35,687 nt of DNA, from the NCBI GenBank assembly GCA_002868945.1, contig PKTX01000038.1, positions 1-35,687 of the forward strand. Reading direction: 5' to 3'. Position numbers and translations under genes: made by a program. Each line of letters starts with the position of its first letter. The stretch's first letter is position 1. This document shows positions 1 through 9,500 of this stretch, in pieces. The notes under the pieces are model-generated. The model made no database searches. It was not told where the DNA came from and worked only from the letters and a program-made list of their open reading frames with translations. This stretch comes from Desulfobulbaceae bacterium (lineage in GTDB: Bacteria > Desulfobacterota > Desulfobulbia > Desulfobulbales > SURF-16).

Positions 1-378
1 ATAATGCTCGGAGGTAAGCGAAACGAAGTGGAGACTCCGATATCGCATATATGCCTGTGCTTATTTTTCTCGCAGTCCTTGATCTCGAACGAAATGACCC
101 ATTTCTGGACAAACACTATGTTAGGAGCTCAACTTTCCGACTTCTGATATCTCGTTGAGATTATGTAGATTAATAGCAAAATGGCGCCGCTATTTCCAAC
201 ATGCCGGATGTCAGGGGCCGAAATTCAGAAGTCAGAATGACTGATTTTTCAGCTTTTCTTCTGTTTCCTGACTGCTGAATTCTGAATTCTCGTGGAATTA
301 CAAGTTTGAAGCGTTTTTTAAACTCGTTTAATATCGAGTGGTTATCCAACTGAAAAAGTTGAATCAGGAAGAAGAGTC
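1..378. other. Non-coding region with a possible repeat fragment
   Basis: I see no supportable gene here. The first ~46 bases, read on the opposite strand, share two nine-base blocks (CGGAGTCTC and CGCTTACCT), similarly spaced, with the interior of the 178-bp repeat at 2787-2965. This may be the end of a second, inverted copy running off the left edge of the window. The stretch 217-290 is rich in short overlapping repeats built on GAATTC and CAGAAGTCAG. The segment just before 379 has a purine-rich ribosome-binding stretch for the first gene. Confidence 0.4.
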
Positions 379-624
379 ATGTCAGACAAGAACCCGATGC
401 GATTGCAGGAACAAGGAGTCGAAGTCCCCTACGAGCAGCTCGATGCGGAGACCTTGCACAACCTGATCCAGGAGTTTGTCAGCAGAGACGGCAACGATTG
501 GGGCGATGTCAACGGGGCCCTGGAAAATAAAGTCGCGCAGGTCATGCAACAGCTGCGCAATAGGCAGGCCAGAATCGTTTTTGATCTGAAGTCGCAAACG
601 GCCAATATTGTTACCAATCGCTGA
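379..624 (+). CDS. yheU: YheU-family (UPF0270) small protein
   Basis: This 81-residue protein resembles the UPF0270/YheU family of short proteins of unknown function. The family hallmarks visible are V-P-Y-E-Q-L near residue 15, then L-x-N-L-I-Q-E-F-V-S-R-D-G (about 27-38), an acidic G-x-x-x-G-A-L-E-N-K-V-A-Q-V stretch, and an ending with I-V-x-D. It is slightly longer than usual because of an N-terminal extension of about 14 residues. The start is an ATG behind a purine-rich stretch (GGAAGAAGAG). It stands alone, with a strong stem-loop 30 bases past the stop. No biochemical role is known for the family and none is proposed here. Confidence 0.8.
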   Translation: MSDKNPMRLQEQGVEVPYEQLDAETLHNLIQEFVSRDGNDWGDVNGALENKVAQVMQQLRNRQARIVFDLKSQTANIVTNR

Positions 625-653
625 AACTGCAACGGAACCATTTTGCAGCCGTG

Positions 654-687
654 ATCAGCTGACAAAGAGGAAACTTTGTCAGCTGAT
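654..687 (+). terminator. Perfect 14-bp stem-loop after yheU
   Basis: Arms 654-667 and 674-687 are perfectly complementary (ATCAGCTGACAAAG and its reverse complement) around a six-base loop. There is no T-tract on the + strand, so it is either a non-canonical terminator or an mRNA 3'-end stabilising hairpin. Confidence 0.5.
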
Positions 688-862
688 AAGAGTCAAGCAG
701 GCAAAGCATCTCCGGAATTGCAAAATGTGGCAAATATCCCACCGGCGCCACCATCATTATTCCAGCCAGCCCCTTTCTGCATGCGATGAAGGAGAAATAT
801 CGCAAGCAGAGCCGCCAAAGCGATGACGAGGCGATCCGCCCACTGTTGTGACAATATTCGGA

Positions 863-905
863 TTGACAATGTGCGTTTTTGCGTATAGGGTATACCCCTA
901 TATAC
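863..905 (+). promoter_or_regulatory. Promoter and CsoR/RcnR-type operator
   Basis: A consensus -35 TTGACA (863-868) is followed after 17 bases by TAGGGT (886-891) as -10. Overlapping the -10 is an inverted repeat at 883-905 with a G-tract and a C-tract flanked by TATA (GTATAGGG-TATA-CCCC-TATATAC). CsoR/RcnR-family repressors bind G/C-tract sites flanked by AT-rich inverted repeats, so this is the likely autoregulatory operator of the repressor starting at 924. Confidence 0.65.
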
Positions 906-923
906 TACACAAAGGAGACACCC

Positions 924-1202
924 ATGGCGCTATGCGGAACAGACCAGGACAAGGAACGCCTGATCAAACGGCTTAACCGAATAGAAGGACAAGTCAGGGG
1001 GCTATGCGGCATGATTGAAAACGACAGAGACTGCATTGAGGTCCTGCGCCAGGTGGTCTCGGTTTCAGGTGCCATCCGTGGAGTCTGGACGCAAATCGTC
1101 GGAGACCATCTGCGCGGCTGCATTAAAAATGCGGCCCTTCAGCATGGCAATGGTGACCAGCTGATCGATGAGCTCATCGAGCATCTTGGAAAAATCCGCT
1201 AA
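924..1202 (+). CDS. CsoR/RcnR-family metal-sensing repressor
   Basis: This 92-residue all-helical repressor of the CsoR/RcnR/FrmR family (DUF156) releases DNA when it binds its metal. The signature R-L-N-R-I-E-G-Q-V-R-G lies at residues 16-26. The ligand positions are Cys37, His62 and Cys66, matching in spacing the Cys-His-Cys set of copper sensor CsoR; the nickel sensor InrS also has this set. The typical RcnR N-terminal His is absent. I chose ATG 924 because AAAGGAG lies just upstream; an upstream in-frame start at 879 would sit inside the promoter. It precedes a DmeF-like exporter that it probably controls. The metal is uncertain: the ligands suggest Cu(I) or Ni(II), the neighbour suggests Co/Ni. 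Confidence 0.85.
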   Translation: MALCGTDQDKERLIKRLNRIEGQVRGLCGMIENDRDCIEVLRQVVSVSGAIRGVWTQIVGDHLRGCIKNAALQHGNGDQLIDELIEHLGKIR

Positions 1203-1258
1203 GAGCCTGTCGGACTTAGAGATCAACAAAAAAAGAAACAGGAGCATGATCTGCTGCT

Positions 1259-2209
1259 ATGCATGTCGATACCATAAGACAAATCAATCATGAGCATGAC
1301 TTCAATGATGCTGATCTTGACAACGAAAAGAAAACTCTGAAAGTGATTGCCCTTACCGGCATCACCATGTGCGTTGAGATCATCGCCGGCGTCTTGACCG
1401 GCTCCATGGCCCTTCTGGCTGACGGATGGCACATGGGGACCCATGCTTTTGCCTTGGGCATCACCTATTTCGCATATGTGATGGCGAGAAGGTATGCAGG
1501 TTCATCGAAATTTGGCTTCGGAACCGGCAAATTCGGCATCTTATCGGGCTATACCAGCGCATTGTTTTTAGGTGGTACGGCCCTTTATATGATTATCGAG
1601 TCCCTTGGTCGTTTTTTTAAACCAGTGCCCATTGCTTTTGATGAAGCGATTCTTGTCGCTCTGGTCGGACTTGCGGTAAATGTGCTGAGCATCTGGATGC
1701 TGCACGGCAAAGAAACCGATCAGCACGACCACAGCCATGGCCACGATCACGGCCACCATCATGACCACAATCTTCGGGCTGCCTACTTGCATGTTCTCGC
1801 CGATGCCCTGACATCCGTGCTGGCAATTGTGGCGCTTGTCTCGGGGAAATTTTTCGGCTGGTCATTTCTCGACCCGGTTATGGGGATTGTCGGCGGTGTG
1901 CTGATTGCCAGATGGGCATGGGGGCTGCTCCGGAGCAGCGCCTTTATTCTGCTGGACTGCAACAACGATAAAGAGATTCGGGATGCCGTGGTCCATGCCA
2001 TTGAATCAGATGGTGACAGTGTTGTCGGCGATCTTCACATCTGGCCGCTTAATTCAAACGCTCTTGCGGCTGCCATCACAATCGTCGCAAAGGAAAACCG
2101 CAACCCGCCGGATTACTCTTCCCGACTTTCACATATCGCCACGCTCAAACACATGACGATCGAGATTCATACGTGTACCAATCAGTTTTGCGCATGCAGT
2201 CAGAGCTGA
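1259..2209 (+). CDS. dmeF: Cation diffusion facilitator (DmeF-like) metal exporter
   Basis: This 316-residue inner-membrane divalent-metal/proton antiporter belongs to the CDF family. Six membrane segments are visible. The TM2 metal-site motif reads A-D-G-W-H-M-G-T-H (about residues 54-62), which is typical of the DmeF subgroup linked to cobalt and nickel. A cytoplasmic loop near residues 155-171 is extremely His/Asp rich (HDHSHGHDHGHHHDH). TM5 carries H-V-L-A-D-A-L-T, completing the transport site, and a C-terminal cytoplasmic domain follows with G-D-L-H-I-W-P. AGGAG lies about 15 bases before the ATG. It lies 56 bases after the repressor gene and is probably co-transcribed with it. The family is certain; the substrate is inferred. 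Confidence 0.88.
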   Translation: MHVDTIRQINHEHDFNDADLDNEKKTLKVIALTGITMCVEIIAGVLTGSMALLADGWHMGTHAFALGITYFAYVMARRYAGSSKFGFGTGKFGILSGYTSALFLGGTALYMIIESLGRFFKPVPIAFDEAILVALVGLAVNVLSIWMLHGKETDQHDHSHGHDHGHHHDHNLRAAYLHVLADALTSVLAIVALVSGKFFGWSFLDPVMGIVGGVLIARWAWGLLRSSAFILLDCNNDKEIRDAVVHAIESDGDSVVGDLHIWPLNSNALAAAITIVAKENRNPPDYSSRLSHIATLKHMTIEIHTCTNQFCACSQS

Positions 2210-2236
2210 TACCGGTTTTGCCGACAGAAACCGGTA
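2210..2236 (+). terminator. 9-bp stem-loop immediately after the CDF gene
   Basis: TACCGGTTT (2210-2218) pairs perfectly with AAACCGGTA (2228-2236), starting one base after the stop codon. There is no T-tract, so it may be a weak terminator or an mRNA processing site. Confidence 0.35.
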
Positions 2237-2306
2237 AAGGAGCATTGTCACGAATACCTCGCAAGGCACAAGATGCTTTCGGCTTCAACCTGATCAAAGT
2301 TCGCAG

Positions 2307-2759
2307 ATGATTTTTCCGCTCCGACAGACGAGGACAAAACAGTACCTGGCGCTGATGCTGGTGGCGGTCTTTCTCTGCGTGTCACTCCGGCACGCCTCCC
2401 ATGTCCATCATCAACATGGTCCCGCGGCTGCCGAGCTTACTTCCGGCCGCATCTCTTTTGTTGCCGTCTTCTCAGACGGACATCATGGCGACACTGAACC
2501 GCACGGAGAACACAGCCACGATGCGCCGGATAAAACGGCGCACCTCTATAAACACAACAACGGCTGGAAAACTCTGCGCGGCAAGACCGATGCTGATAAT
2601 CAGTTAAAGCTTGCCGCATTCTTCTCCCCCCGGGACATTGCCATTCCCTGTCTCGAAGCCGGCACCGGCCAAGCTCCCTATGTCAAGGACAACAGCGGCA
2701 CATGGACCGGCGGCCCTCCACCCGCCCGCGCCCCTCCCACCATCTCTCGTCTCGCCTGA
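2307..2759 (+). CDS. His-rich exported protein of unknown function
   Basis: This 150-residue protein has an N-terminal signal or anchor segment (about residues 13-28: YLALMLVAVFLCVSL) followed by a His/Asp/Gly-rich stretch (SHVHHQHG and DGHHGDTEPHGEHSH, to about residue 72) that could bind divalent metal in the periplasm. The C-terminus is Pro-rich and ends near R-A-P-P, a tail I associate with small exported metal-resistance proteins. I recognise no named family. Its place between a CDF exporter and a HupE-like protein supports a role in periplasmic metal handling (inference). The start is uncertain: there is no good ribosome-binding site at 2307, and an internal ATG at 2355 is also possible. 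Confidence 0.55.
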   Translation: MIFPLRQTRTKQYLALMLVAVFLCVSLRHASHVHHQHGPAAAELTSGRISFVAVFSDGHHGDTEPHGEHSHDAPDKTAHLYKHNNGWKTLRGKTDADNQLKLAAFFSPRDIAIPCLEAGTGQAPYVKDNSGTWTGGPPPARAPPTISRLA

Positions 2760-2786
2760 TCATTTTCGTTGTACTCATCCAAGCAA

Positions 2787-2965
2787 GATGGTTTCGTAAA
2801 AACTCAATTTCTGGGATGGCTAAGTAAAAAGCGTCAAATGCGAGGCGCGCAAATTTCGAGGAATGAGGCGTACTTGAGTACGCCGCAGTGACGAGATAAT
2901 TCGGAGTCTCGCAAGCTCGCTTACCTGCAGCAACGAAGCAGTTGGCGACTTTTTACGACGCCATC
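2787..2965. repeat. 178-bp TIR-bounded intergenic repeat (MITE-like)
   Basis: Terminal inverted repeats of 19 bases (2787-2805 and 2947-2965) match at 16 of 19 positions; the shared core is TCGTAAAAA with GATGG outermost. The inside carries GGCGTACT-TG-AGTACGCC, a perfect 8-bp inverted repeat at about 2868-2885. There is no coding capacity. From memory, sequences of this type (GATGGTTTCGTAAAAAGTC ends) are dispersed in deltaproteobacterial genomes. It sits between the His-rich gene and the HupE-like gene. Confidence 0.65.
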
Positions 2966-2996
2966 AAGCAACCGTTTTTATAAAAAAAGGATAGCT

Positions 2997-3710
2997 ATGA
3001 AACTGTTCAAGAACTCCCCGGTCAGAAGTGGCCTGGTGTGGTGTTTTGTCCTGTTGTCACTTGTCGCCGTCGGGGCGGTGGAGGCGCTCGCCCACGGTGT
3101 GACAGCAGGCGACAAGGGATATATCCAGGAAATCAGCGGCATCATGACCCTGCCGTTTATCTATCTGGGGGCCAAACACATGGTCACCGGCTATGACCAC
3201 ATCCTCTTTCTCTTCGGGGTTATTTTCTTTCTTTACCGCCTCAAGGACATCGGCATTTACGTCACCCTGTTCGCCGTCGGGCACTCGGTGACACTGCTCG
3301 CCGGGGTTTTGATGGATGTCAGCGTCAGTGCCTACCTCATAGACGCCATCATTGGTCTGTCCATCGTCTACAAGGCACTGGACAACATGGGGGCATACCA
3401 GCGCTGGTTCGGCTTTCAGCCCAACACCAAATTAGCCACGCTGATCTTCGGACTCTTCCACGGATTCGGCCTGGCCACCAAGATTCTGGAATATGAGGTG
3501 GCTGCCGAGGGCCTGCTGGCGAATCTAATCGCCTTCAACGTTGGTGTGGAGCTGGGGCAGCTCATGGCCCTGGGCCTGATCCTCATTGCCATGGGTTACT
3601 GGCGGCGCACCAAGGGTTTCATGCGCCACGCCTATGGCGCCAACGTATGGCTCATGACAGGAGGCTTCCTACTCATGGGATACCAGTTGACCGGCTATTT
3701 CGTCTCCTAA
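2997..3710 (+). CDS. HupE/UreJ-like membrane protein
   Basis: This 237-residue polytopic membrane protein resembles the HupE/UreJ_2 family. It has an N-terminal signal-like segment (about 10-32, ending A-L-A-H-G), then about six further hydrophobic segments. Family hallmarks are G-x-D-H-I-L-F-L-F-G (about 65-74), the F-A-V-G-H-S-V-T-L motif (about 92-100) and L-F-H-G-F-G-L-A (about 153-160). The His residues at H-I-L, G-H-S and F-H-G are the usual candidate metal ligands. Family members are implicated in nickel or cobalt uptake; here it is next to a DmeF-like exporter, so a transition-metal role is likely. The ATG has AAAAAAAGG-ATAGCT upstream. Confidence 0.78.
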   Translation: MKLFKNSPVRSGLVWCFVLLSLVAVGAVEALAHGVTAGDKGYIQEISGIMTLPFIYLGAKHMVTGYDHILFLFGVIFFLYRLKDIGIYVTLFAVGHSVTLLAGVLMDVSVSAYLIDAIIGLSIVYKALDNMGAYQRWFGFQPNTKLATLIFGLFHGFGLATKILEYEVAAEGLLANLIAFNVGVELGQLMALGLILIAMGYWRRTKGFMRHAYGANVWLMTGGFLLMGYQLTGYFVS

Positions 3711-3747
3711 CCCAACAAAAAAATTGTTCAGAAAAGGATATAAAACC

Positions 3748-4359
3748 ATGCAGCATACACCAAACCCAGAAGATCTACCGTCGAGCGCCAAGCTCATCAA
3801 GTCCACCATCGTGGCCGCCGTGGCGGCCGCTTTCCTTCTGATAGTCGCCATTTTACCCGCCGAGTACGGCATCGACCCCACAGGCATGGGCAAGGTTCTG
3901 GGACTGACCACCATGGGGGAGACCAAAACTTCCCTGGCGCAAGAAGCGGCAGTGCGGGACATGGATGAGACCGCCGCCGCAAAAGCCATTCAACCAGTTC
4001 AGGATGTTAAGCCGAAACCGGTGGAGACAGCCACCACGCTGCGAAAGGACAGCCTGGAAATCTCCCTGGCCCCCAATGAGGGTAAGGAAATCAAACTGAC
4101 ATTGAACAAAGGGGAGCGGGCACGCTATGTCTGGCACACTGATGGGGCTGCCGCCAACTTCGATGGTCACTCCGATTCCGTCAAGCACCAGATCAATTAC
4201 CAGAGCTGGCAGAAGGGACGCTCCCAGCGCGAAGAAGGGGAACTTATCGCGGAATTCGACGGGAAACATGGCTGGTTCTGGCGCAACCGCACCTCGCAGC
4301 CCATGAAAATCACCCTGCAGGTGGAAGGGGAATACTCTGCCATCGACGAGGTCCTCTGA
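3748..4359 (+). CDS. Membrane-anchored periplasmic protein of metal-resistance cluster
   Basis: This 203-residue protein has one N-terminal membrane anchor (about 17-38, T-I-V-A-A-V-A-A-A-F-L-L-I-V-A-I-L) followed by P-A-E-Y-G-I-D-P-T-G-M-G, a motif typical of the 'transmembrane anchor protein' commonly found beside CDF and HupE-like genes. The outer part is soluble, with a Lys/Pro/Ala-rich linker and a C-terminal beta-rich domain containing several Trp/His residues (Y-V-W-H-T-D-G; H-G-W-F-W-R-N). I chose ATG 3748 because AAAGGAT lies just upstream; a TTG at 3724 would add eight residues but has no ribosome-binding site. The function is unknown; co-location suggests assistance to metal export. 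Confidence 0.72.
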   Translation: MQHTPNPEDLPSSAKLIKSTIVAAVAAAFLLIVAILPAEYGIDPTGMGKVLGLTTMGETKTSLAQEAAVRDMDETAAAKAIQPVQDVKPKPVETATTLRKDSLEISLAPNEGKEIKLTLNKGERARYVWHTDGAAANFDGHSDSVKHQINYQSWQKGRSQREEGELIAEFDGKHGWFWRNRTSQPMKITLQVEGEYSAIDEVL

Positions 4360-4368
4360 TAAACATCT

Positions 4369-4422
4369 AAAAAGGGGGGGGCAGGCAGGAGATTCACGTC
4401 CAATCTTGCCCTGCCCCCTTTT
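4369..4422 (+). terminator. Rho-independent terminator closing the metal cluster
   Basis: A-rich then G-rich left arm (AAAAGGGGG...CAGG, about 4369-4385) pairs with CCTGCCCCCTTTT (4410-4422), ending in a short T run just after the stop codon of the anchor-protein gene. Confidence 0.75.
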
Positions 4423-4724
4423 GGAGCCCGGATCACGGACAAAGAGGAAGCATTGGCGATAAAAGACGATGAAGAAAGGTGTTTCCAGGATTCCGAAGAT
4501 TCTTGCCTGTTTTGAAACTACATTCGCGGCCTCTAACAGCCCCTCGCCTACCAACTGTTCGCCAGGCAAAAGCTGAAAGCGGACTTTCTCCCCTTTGTTT
4601 TGTCCTGGCATCAAATCTGAAACCACTTGCAGGCCAGGAAAGAGTGCTGTATCACTTAATCCTTTGATATAAAAAGAAAAAGAATTTTATATATCTGGAG
4701 TTTTCACCAGGGGGGAGGGCAACC
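4423..4724. other. Intergenic region before the defence island
   Basis: I see no supportable gene; the one short open frame here (about 4479-4667) has no family resemblance or ribosome-binding site. The last 70 bases are AT-rich (a likely promoter zone around 4665-4700) and end with GGGGGGAG as ribosome-binding site for the gene at 4725. Confidence 0.45.
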
Positions 4725-6521
4725 ATGACCATCCAACGCTATGCAGTAAATCAATACCCGATCCAGACCCTGCTCACCTGGATCAACTCCAATGAAATTG
4801 CCATCCCCGAGATCCAGCGCCCCTTTGTCTGGAGTGCTGCCAAGGTGCGCGACCTCATCGATTCCCTTTATGCCGGGTATCCCATCGGCTATCTCATTGC
4901 CTGGCGCAATCCGGCCATTAAGTTGAAGGATGGTACTTCCTCAGAGGGCAAACGCATTCTTATCGACGGGCAGCAGCGAGTAACCGCCCTTATGGCTGCC
5001 ATTTTGGGAAAACGGGTTATTGATAAGAACTACAGGCAGGTAAAGATCACCATTGCCTTTCACCCGCAACAGAAAAAATTTGAGGTTTCCAACCCGGCCA
5101 TAGCCAAAGACAAGGCATGGATTGCCGACATCTCCGCCATTCTTGCTCCCAACGTGCAGATGCTGGAAGTGGTCAGCGACTATTGCAGCAAAAACGAAGG
5201 AACAAACCAGAATACCATCTTCAGCGCCATCGAACTGCTGCGCGGTATCGTCAATAATCATATCGGCCTGATTGAACTCAATTCTGACCTGGATATTGAA
5301 ACGGTTACCGAGATCTTTATCCGCATCAACTCCCAGGGGGCGGTGCTCAGTCAGGCCGATTTCGCGATGAGCAAAATCGCTGCCAACGAGACCTATGGCG
5401 GCGATAAGCTGCGAAAGTGTATCGACTATTTCTGCCACCTGGCCGTGGCTCCGGAGTTTTATCAGCCCCTGGCAGACCACGATACGGAGTTCGCCTCCAC
5501 CGATTACTTCCAGAAAATGGCCTGGCTCAAGAATGAGAATGACGACCTTTACGACCCTTCTTACACTGATATGCTGCGGGTGGCCTTTACCTCGGAGTTT
5601 CAGCGCGGTCGCCTGGAGGATCTGGTTGCCCTGCTTTCAGGTCGCAATTTTCAGACGAGGGAATACGAGGAGGTCATAGCCGAAGATTCCTTTAAACGTT
5701 TGGAACTGGGTCTGTTTACTTTTATGAACGAGACTAATTTTAAGCGTTTTGTCATGATTCTGCGCTCGGCCGGCTTTGTCGAATCGTCGATGATCCGTTC
5801 CCAAAACGCCATCAACTTTGCCTATATTGTTTATCTGGTGCTTCGAGCGGACAAGATGGATGCCGCCGCAGTTGAGTCTCATGTGCGCCGCTGGTTCGTT
5901 ATGTCGGTCTTGACGGGCCGTTATTCCGCCTCGCCTGAGTCTGCCTTTGATTACGATATCAAACGTATCAAAGAATTTGGTTTTGCCAGGTACCAGGAAG
6001 ACGTGGAGCAGGCCGAACTTTCACCAGCCTTTTGGGAGACCGGATTGCCCCAGCAGATGAATACCTCGGTGGCCAGCAGCCCCTATTTCAAGGTATTTCT
6101 AGCTGCCCAGGTCAAGGCCAATGACAGGGGCTTTCTTTCCCGCGATATCACTGTTCATGACCTGGTAGTCCATAGGGGAGACGTCCACCATCTCTTCCCC
6201 CGCAACCTTCTCAAGGCCCATGGCCTGACCAGGGGCCGCTATAACCAGATCGCCAACTATGCGATGATGCAGAGCGAGGTCAACATCGCAGTAAAGGACC
6301 GAGAGCCGGCTATCTATTTCAGCGAACTGGCAGAGCAGTGCCGGGACGGCAAGATCCGCTACGGCGCCATAACCGACCCGGAGGAACTTAAAGCAAACCT
6401 GGCCATGCACTGTATTCCCGAAAATATGGCGGGAAAAACCGTTGCCGACTATGATGACTTCCTTCAGGAGCGCCGTCGTCTGATGGCCCTGAAAATTCGT
6501 GATTATTTCGAGAAGTTGTAA
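4725..6521 (+). CDS. GmrSD-like DUF262/HNH defence protein
   Basis: This 598-residue protein has an N-terminal DUF262 (ParB/Srx-like NTPase) domain: I-P-x-I-Q-R-P-F-V-W near residue 28, L-Y-x-G-Y-P-I-G-Y-L at about 49-58, and the catalytic-type [12 protein letters not shown] at about 79-90. The C-terminal part has [11 protein letters not shown] (about 485-496), an HNH/DUF1524-like nuclease core, and a downstream N-Y-A segment. This order matches GmrS-GmrD fusions, type IV enzymes that cut modified (for example glucosylated) phage DNA. It sits directly upstream of hsdR and is probably part of the same defence operon. Activity against modified DNA is inferred from the family. Confidence 0.8.
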   Translation: MTIQRYAVNQYPIQTLLTWINSNEIAIPEIQRPFVWSAAKVRDLIDSLYAGYPIGYLIAWRNPAIKLKDGTSSEGKRILIDGQQRVTALMAAILGKRVIDKNYRQVKITIAFHPQQKKFEVSNPAIAKDKAWIADISAILAPNVQMLEVVSDYCSKNEGTNQNTIFSAIELLRGIVNNHIGLIELNSDLDIETVTEIFIRINSQGAVLSQADFAMSKIAANETYGGDKLRKCIDYFCHLAVAPEFYQPLADHDTEFASTDYFQKMAWLKNENDDLYDPSYTDMLRVAFTSEFQRGRLEDLVALLSGRNFQTREYEEVIAEDSFKRLELGLFTFMNETNFKRFVMILRSAGFVESSMIRSQNAINFAYIVYLVLRADKMDAAAVESHVRRWFVMSVLTGRYSASPESAFDYDIKRIKEFGFARYQEDVEQAELSPAFWETGLPQQMNTSVASSPYFKVFLAAQVKANDRGFLSRDITVHDLVVHRGDVHHLFPRNLLKAHGLTRGRYNQIANYAMMQSEVNIAVKDREPAIYFSELAEQCRDGKIRYGAITDPEELKANLAMHCIPENMAGKTVADYDDFLQERRRLMALKIRDYFEKL

Positions 6522-6537
6522 GCAAGGAGTGCTGTCG

Positions 6538-6591
6538 ATGTTTACGCTGCTGCCATTTGAGCTGATTTGCGAGAAGGAACAGAGGAGGTAG
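6538..6591 (+). CDS. Possible 17-codon leader ORF before hsdR
   Basis: A 17-codon ORF (ATG at 6538, TAG at 6589) has AAGGAG eight bases upstream. Its own 3' end contains the AGGAGGT that serves as ribosome-binding site for hsdR, so its translation could couple to or interfere with hsdR initiation. The peptide is not recognisable. It may equally be chance. Confidence 0.25.
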   Translation: MFTLLPFELICEKEQRR

Positions 6592-6595
6592 TCTG

Positions 6596-9500
6596 ATGAT
6601 TTTCAGCGAAGACTCACGGGTTAAAATCCCCTGTATCCTGCATCTGGTGCGGCTCGGCTACCACTACCATTCCCTTAAAAAGGCAACATGGGATGAAAAG
6701 ACCGATATCTTCCCAGACCTGTTTCGTGCCGCCATGGCCCGGATCAATCCCGACTTGGATGCTGACGATATCCAGCGACTGCTGACCGATGTCAAGCTGT
6801 CGCTGGAAAACGAGGACCTCGGCAAGGCCTTCTACGAAAAACTCACGGAACGTTCCGGCACCAGGCTGATCGACTTCGCCGATTTCTCGAACAACAGCTT
6901 TCATGTGGTCACGGAACTGACCTGCAAACACGGCGACGACGAGTTCCGGCCCGACATCACCTTACTTATCAACGGCATGCCGCTGGTTTTTATCGAGGTT
7001 AAAAAGCCGAATAACCGGGAAGGCGTCCTGGCCGAGCGCAACCGCATCATCACGCGCTGCCGCAATCCCCGCTTCCGCCGCTTTATCAACATCACCCAGC
7101 TCATGGTCTTTTCCAACAACATGGAGTACGACGACGGCTCGCCGCAGCCCATCGAAGGGGCCTTCTATGCCAGTCCGTCCTATGAGGAGCCGACATTCAA
7201 CTACTTCCGCGAAGAGGAAGAGCTGAATCTACCTGAATTGCTGGCCGACGAGGACGACGCAATCGAAAACAGGGTACTTCGGGACAACAACCTCAGCGTC
7301 ATCAAACACAGCCCGGAATTTGTCAGCAACAAGTCGCCCCACACGCCGACCAACCGCATCTGCACCTCCCTGTTCAGCCGCGACCGCCTGGCGTTCCTGT
7401 TGCAATACGCCCTTGTCTATGTAAACGAGGCAGATGGCCTACACAAGCACGTCATGCGTTATCCGCAACTCTTCGCCACCAAGGCGATCGAACGCAAACT
7501 CAATGCCAGGGTGCGCAAGGGGATCATCTGGCACACCCAGGGCAGCGGCAAGACCGCGCTGGCCTATTACAACACCCGTTTTCTGACCGACTATTTCCAG
7601 AAACGCGGCATCATTCCAAAGTTCTATTTCATTGTCGATCGCATCGACCTGCTCATCCAGGCGCAGCGGGAATTCTCCGGCCGGGGACTGACGGTCCACA
7701 CCATCGACAACCGTGAGGCCTTTGCCCGCGACATCAACGCTATTCAGGCAATCCACAACGACTCCGGCAGGCCGGAGATCACCGTGGTCAACATTCAGAG
7801 GTTTGCAGGTGACCCAGACGTGGTCCGCACCGAGGATTACGACATCAGCATCCAGCGCATCTACTTCCTCGACGAGGTACACCGCAGCTACAACCCCAAT
7901 GGCAGCTTTCTTGCCAACCTGAGCCAGTCCGACCGGAATGCCATCAAAATCGGCCTCACCGGCACGCCGCTGTTGGGCGACGACTACAACTCCCGCGCCC
8001 TGTTTGGCGATTACATTCACAAGTACTACTACAACGCCTCCATTGCCGACGGTTACACCCTGCGCCTGATCCGCGAGGAGATCGCCACCAACTACCAGCT
8101 CGCCCTGCAGGAGGCCCTTGCCGCTGTAAAGCTCCAACAGGGCGACATCGACCGCACGAAGCTCTACGCCCATCCGCGCTTTGTCGAACCGATGCTCGAC
8201 TACATCATCGACGATTTCGAAAAGAGCCGGGGCGCGCTGAACGATGCCACCATCGGCGCCATGGTGATCTGCGAAAGTGCCAAGCAGGCCAAAAAGATGT
8301 TTGAAATCTTTCAATCGCGTCAGAAACATCAACAGGCTCCACCTGCCGGCGCCATAAGCACGAACCCTGATGCAGCTTTCCCCCTGTCTGCCGATTCAGC
8401 GGCCCCCACCTATGCAGTTTGGCAAAAGCAGGCCAACAAAGTCAAAAGCGCCGCCCTGATCCTGCACGACATCGGCAGCAGGCAGGAGCGCAAAGAGTGG
8501 GTGGAGGATTTCAAAGTGGGCAAAATCGACCTGCTGTTCGTCTTCAACATGCTGCTCACCGGCTTTGACGCCCACCGGCTGAAAAAGCTCTACCTGGGCC
8601 GGGTCATCCGCAAACACAACCTGCTCCAGGCCCTGACCCGGGTCAACCGTCCCCATGGGGGGTTCCGCTACGGCTACGTGGTTGATTTCGCCGATATCAG
8701 CAAGGAGTTCGAAGAAACGAACCAGCGCTATCTGCAAGAGCTCAATGCCGAGCTGGGCGACGAACTGGAACACTACTCCCACCTGTTCAAGTCCGCCGAG
8801 GAGATTCAGGGCGAGATCGAGCAGATCAGGGACATCCTGTTTGACTTCGACACGGAAAATGGTGAGGAGTTCTCCCGCCAGATCAGCAAGATCCAGGACC
8901 GCGCCACCATCCTCGCCCTCAAAAAGGCCCTGACCGATGCCCGCAGCCTCTACAACCTGATCCGCCTGCAGGGGGAATACTCCTTCCTCGACCAGCTCGA
9001 TTTCCAAAAACTCAACCAGCTCTACCGCGAGACCTGCAACCATCTCGACCTGTTGAACCTGAAAGAACGCATTGAATCGAATGCCGACACCACCGGGCTG
9101 CTCAACGTCGCCCTGGAAGAGGTGCTGTTCCTCTTCACCAAGGTCGGCGAAGAGGAACTGGTGCTGGCCGACAGACTGAAGAACACCCTGCGCCAAACCC
9201 GCGAAGCTCTGGCCGACAACTTCGACCAGCAGGACCCCAAGTTTATCACCCTCAAGGAGGAGCTGGAGCGGCTGTTCAAGAAGAAACGCTTAAGCGAAGT
9301 AAGCCAGGAAGAAATGACTGCCAACATCGGCGCGCTGAACGCCATCCATTAGCAGGTCAAGGAGCTGAACCGGCAGAACAATCGTCTCCGCGCCAAATAT
9401 CAGGGTGACGCCAAATATACCCGCATCCACAAACGGCTGCTGGAACGCGGTACGCTGTCGGAAACCAAGCGGAGCCTCTTTGAAGCCCTCTCCGGCATCA

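Noticed and set aside
608-826. 72-codon frame between yheU and the repressor
   Set aside because: It spans the stem-loop, has no ribosome-binding site and no family pattern.
3853-4626. 257-codon minus-strand frame
   Set aside because: It is antisense to the membrane-anchor gene and runs through its terminator; no family similarity seen.
4479-4667. 62-codon frame upstream of the DUF262 gene
   Set aside because: It has no ribosome-binding site or recognisable sequence; likely chance.
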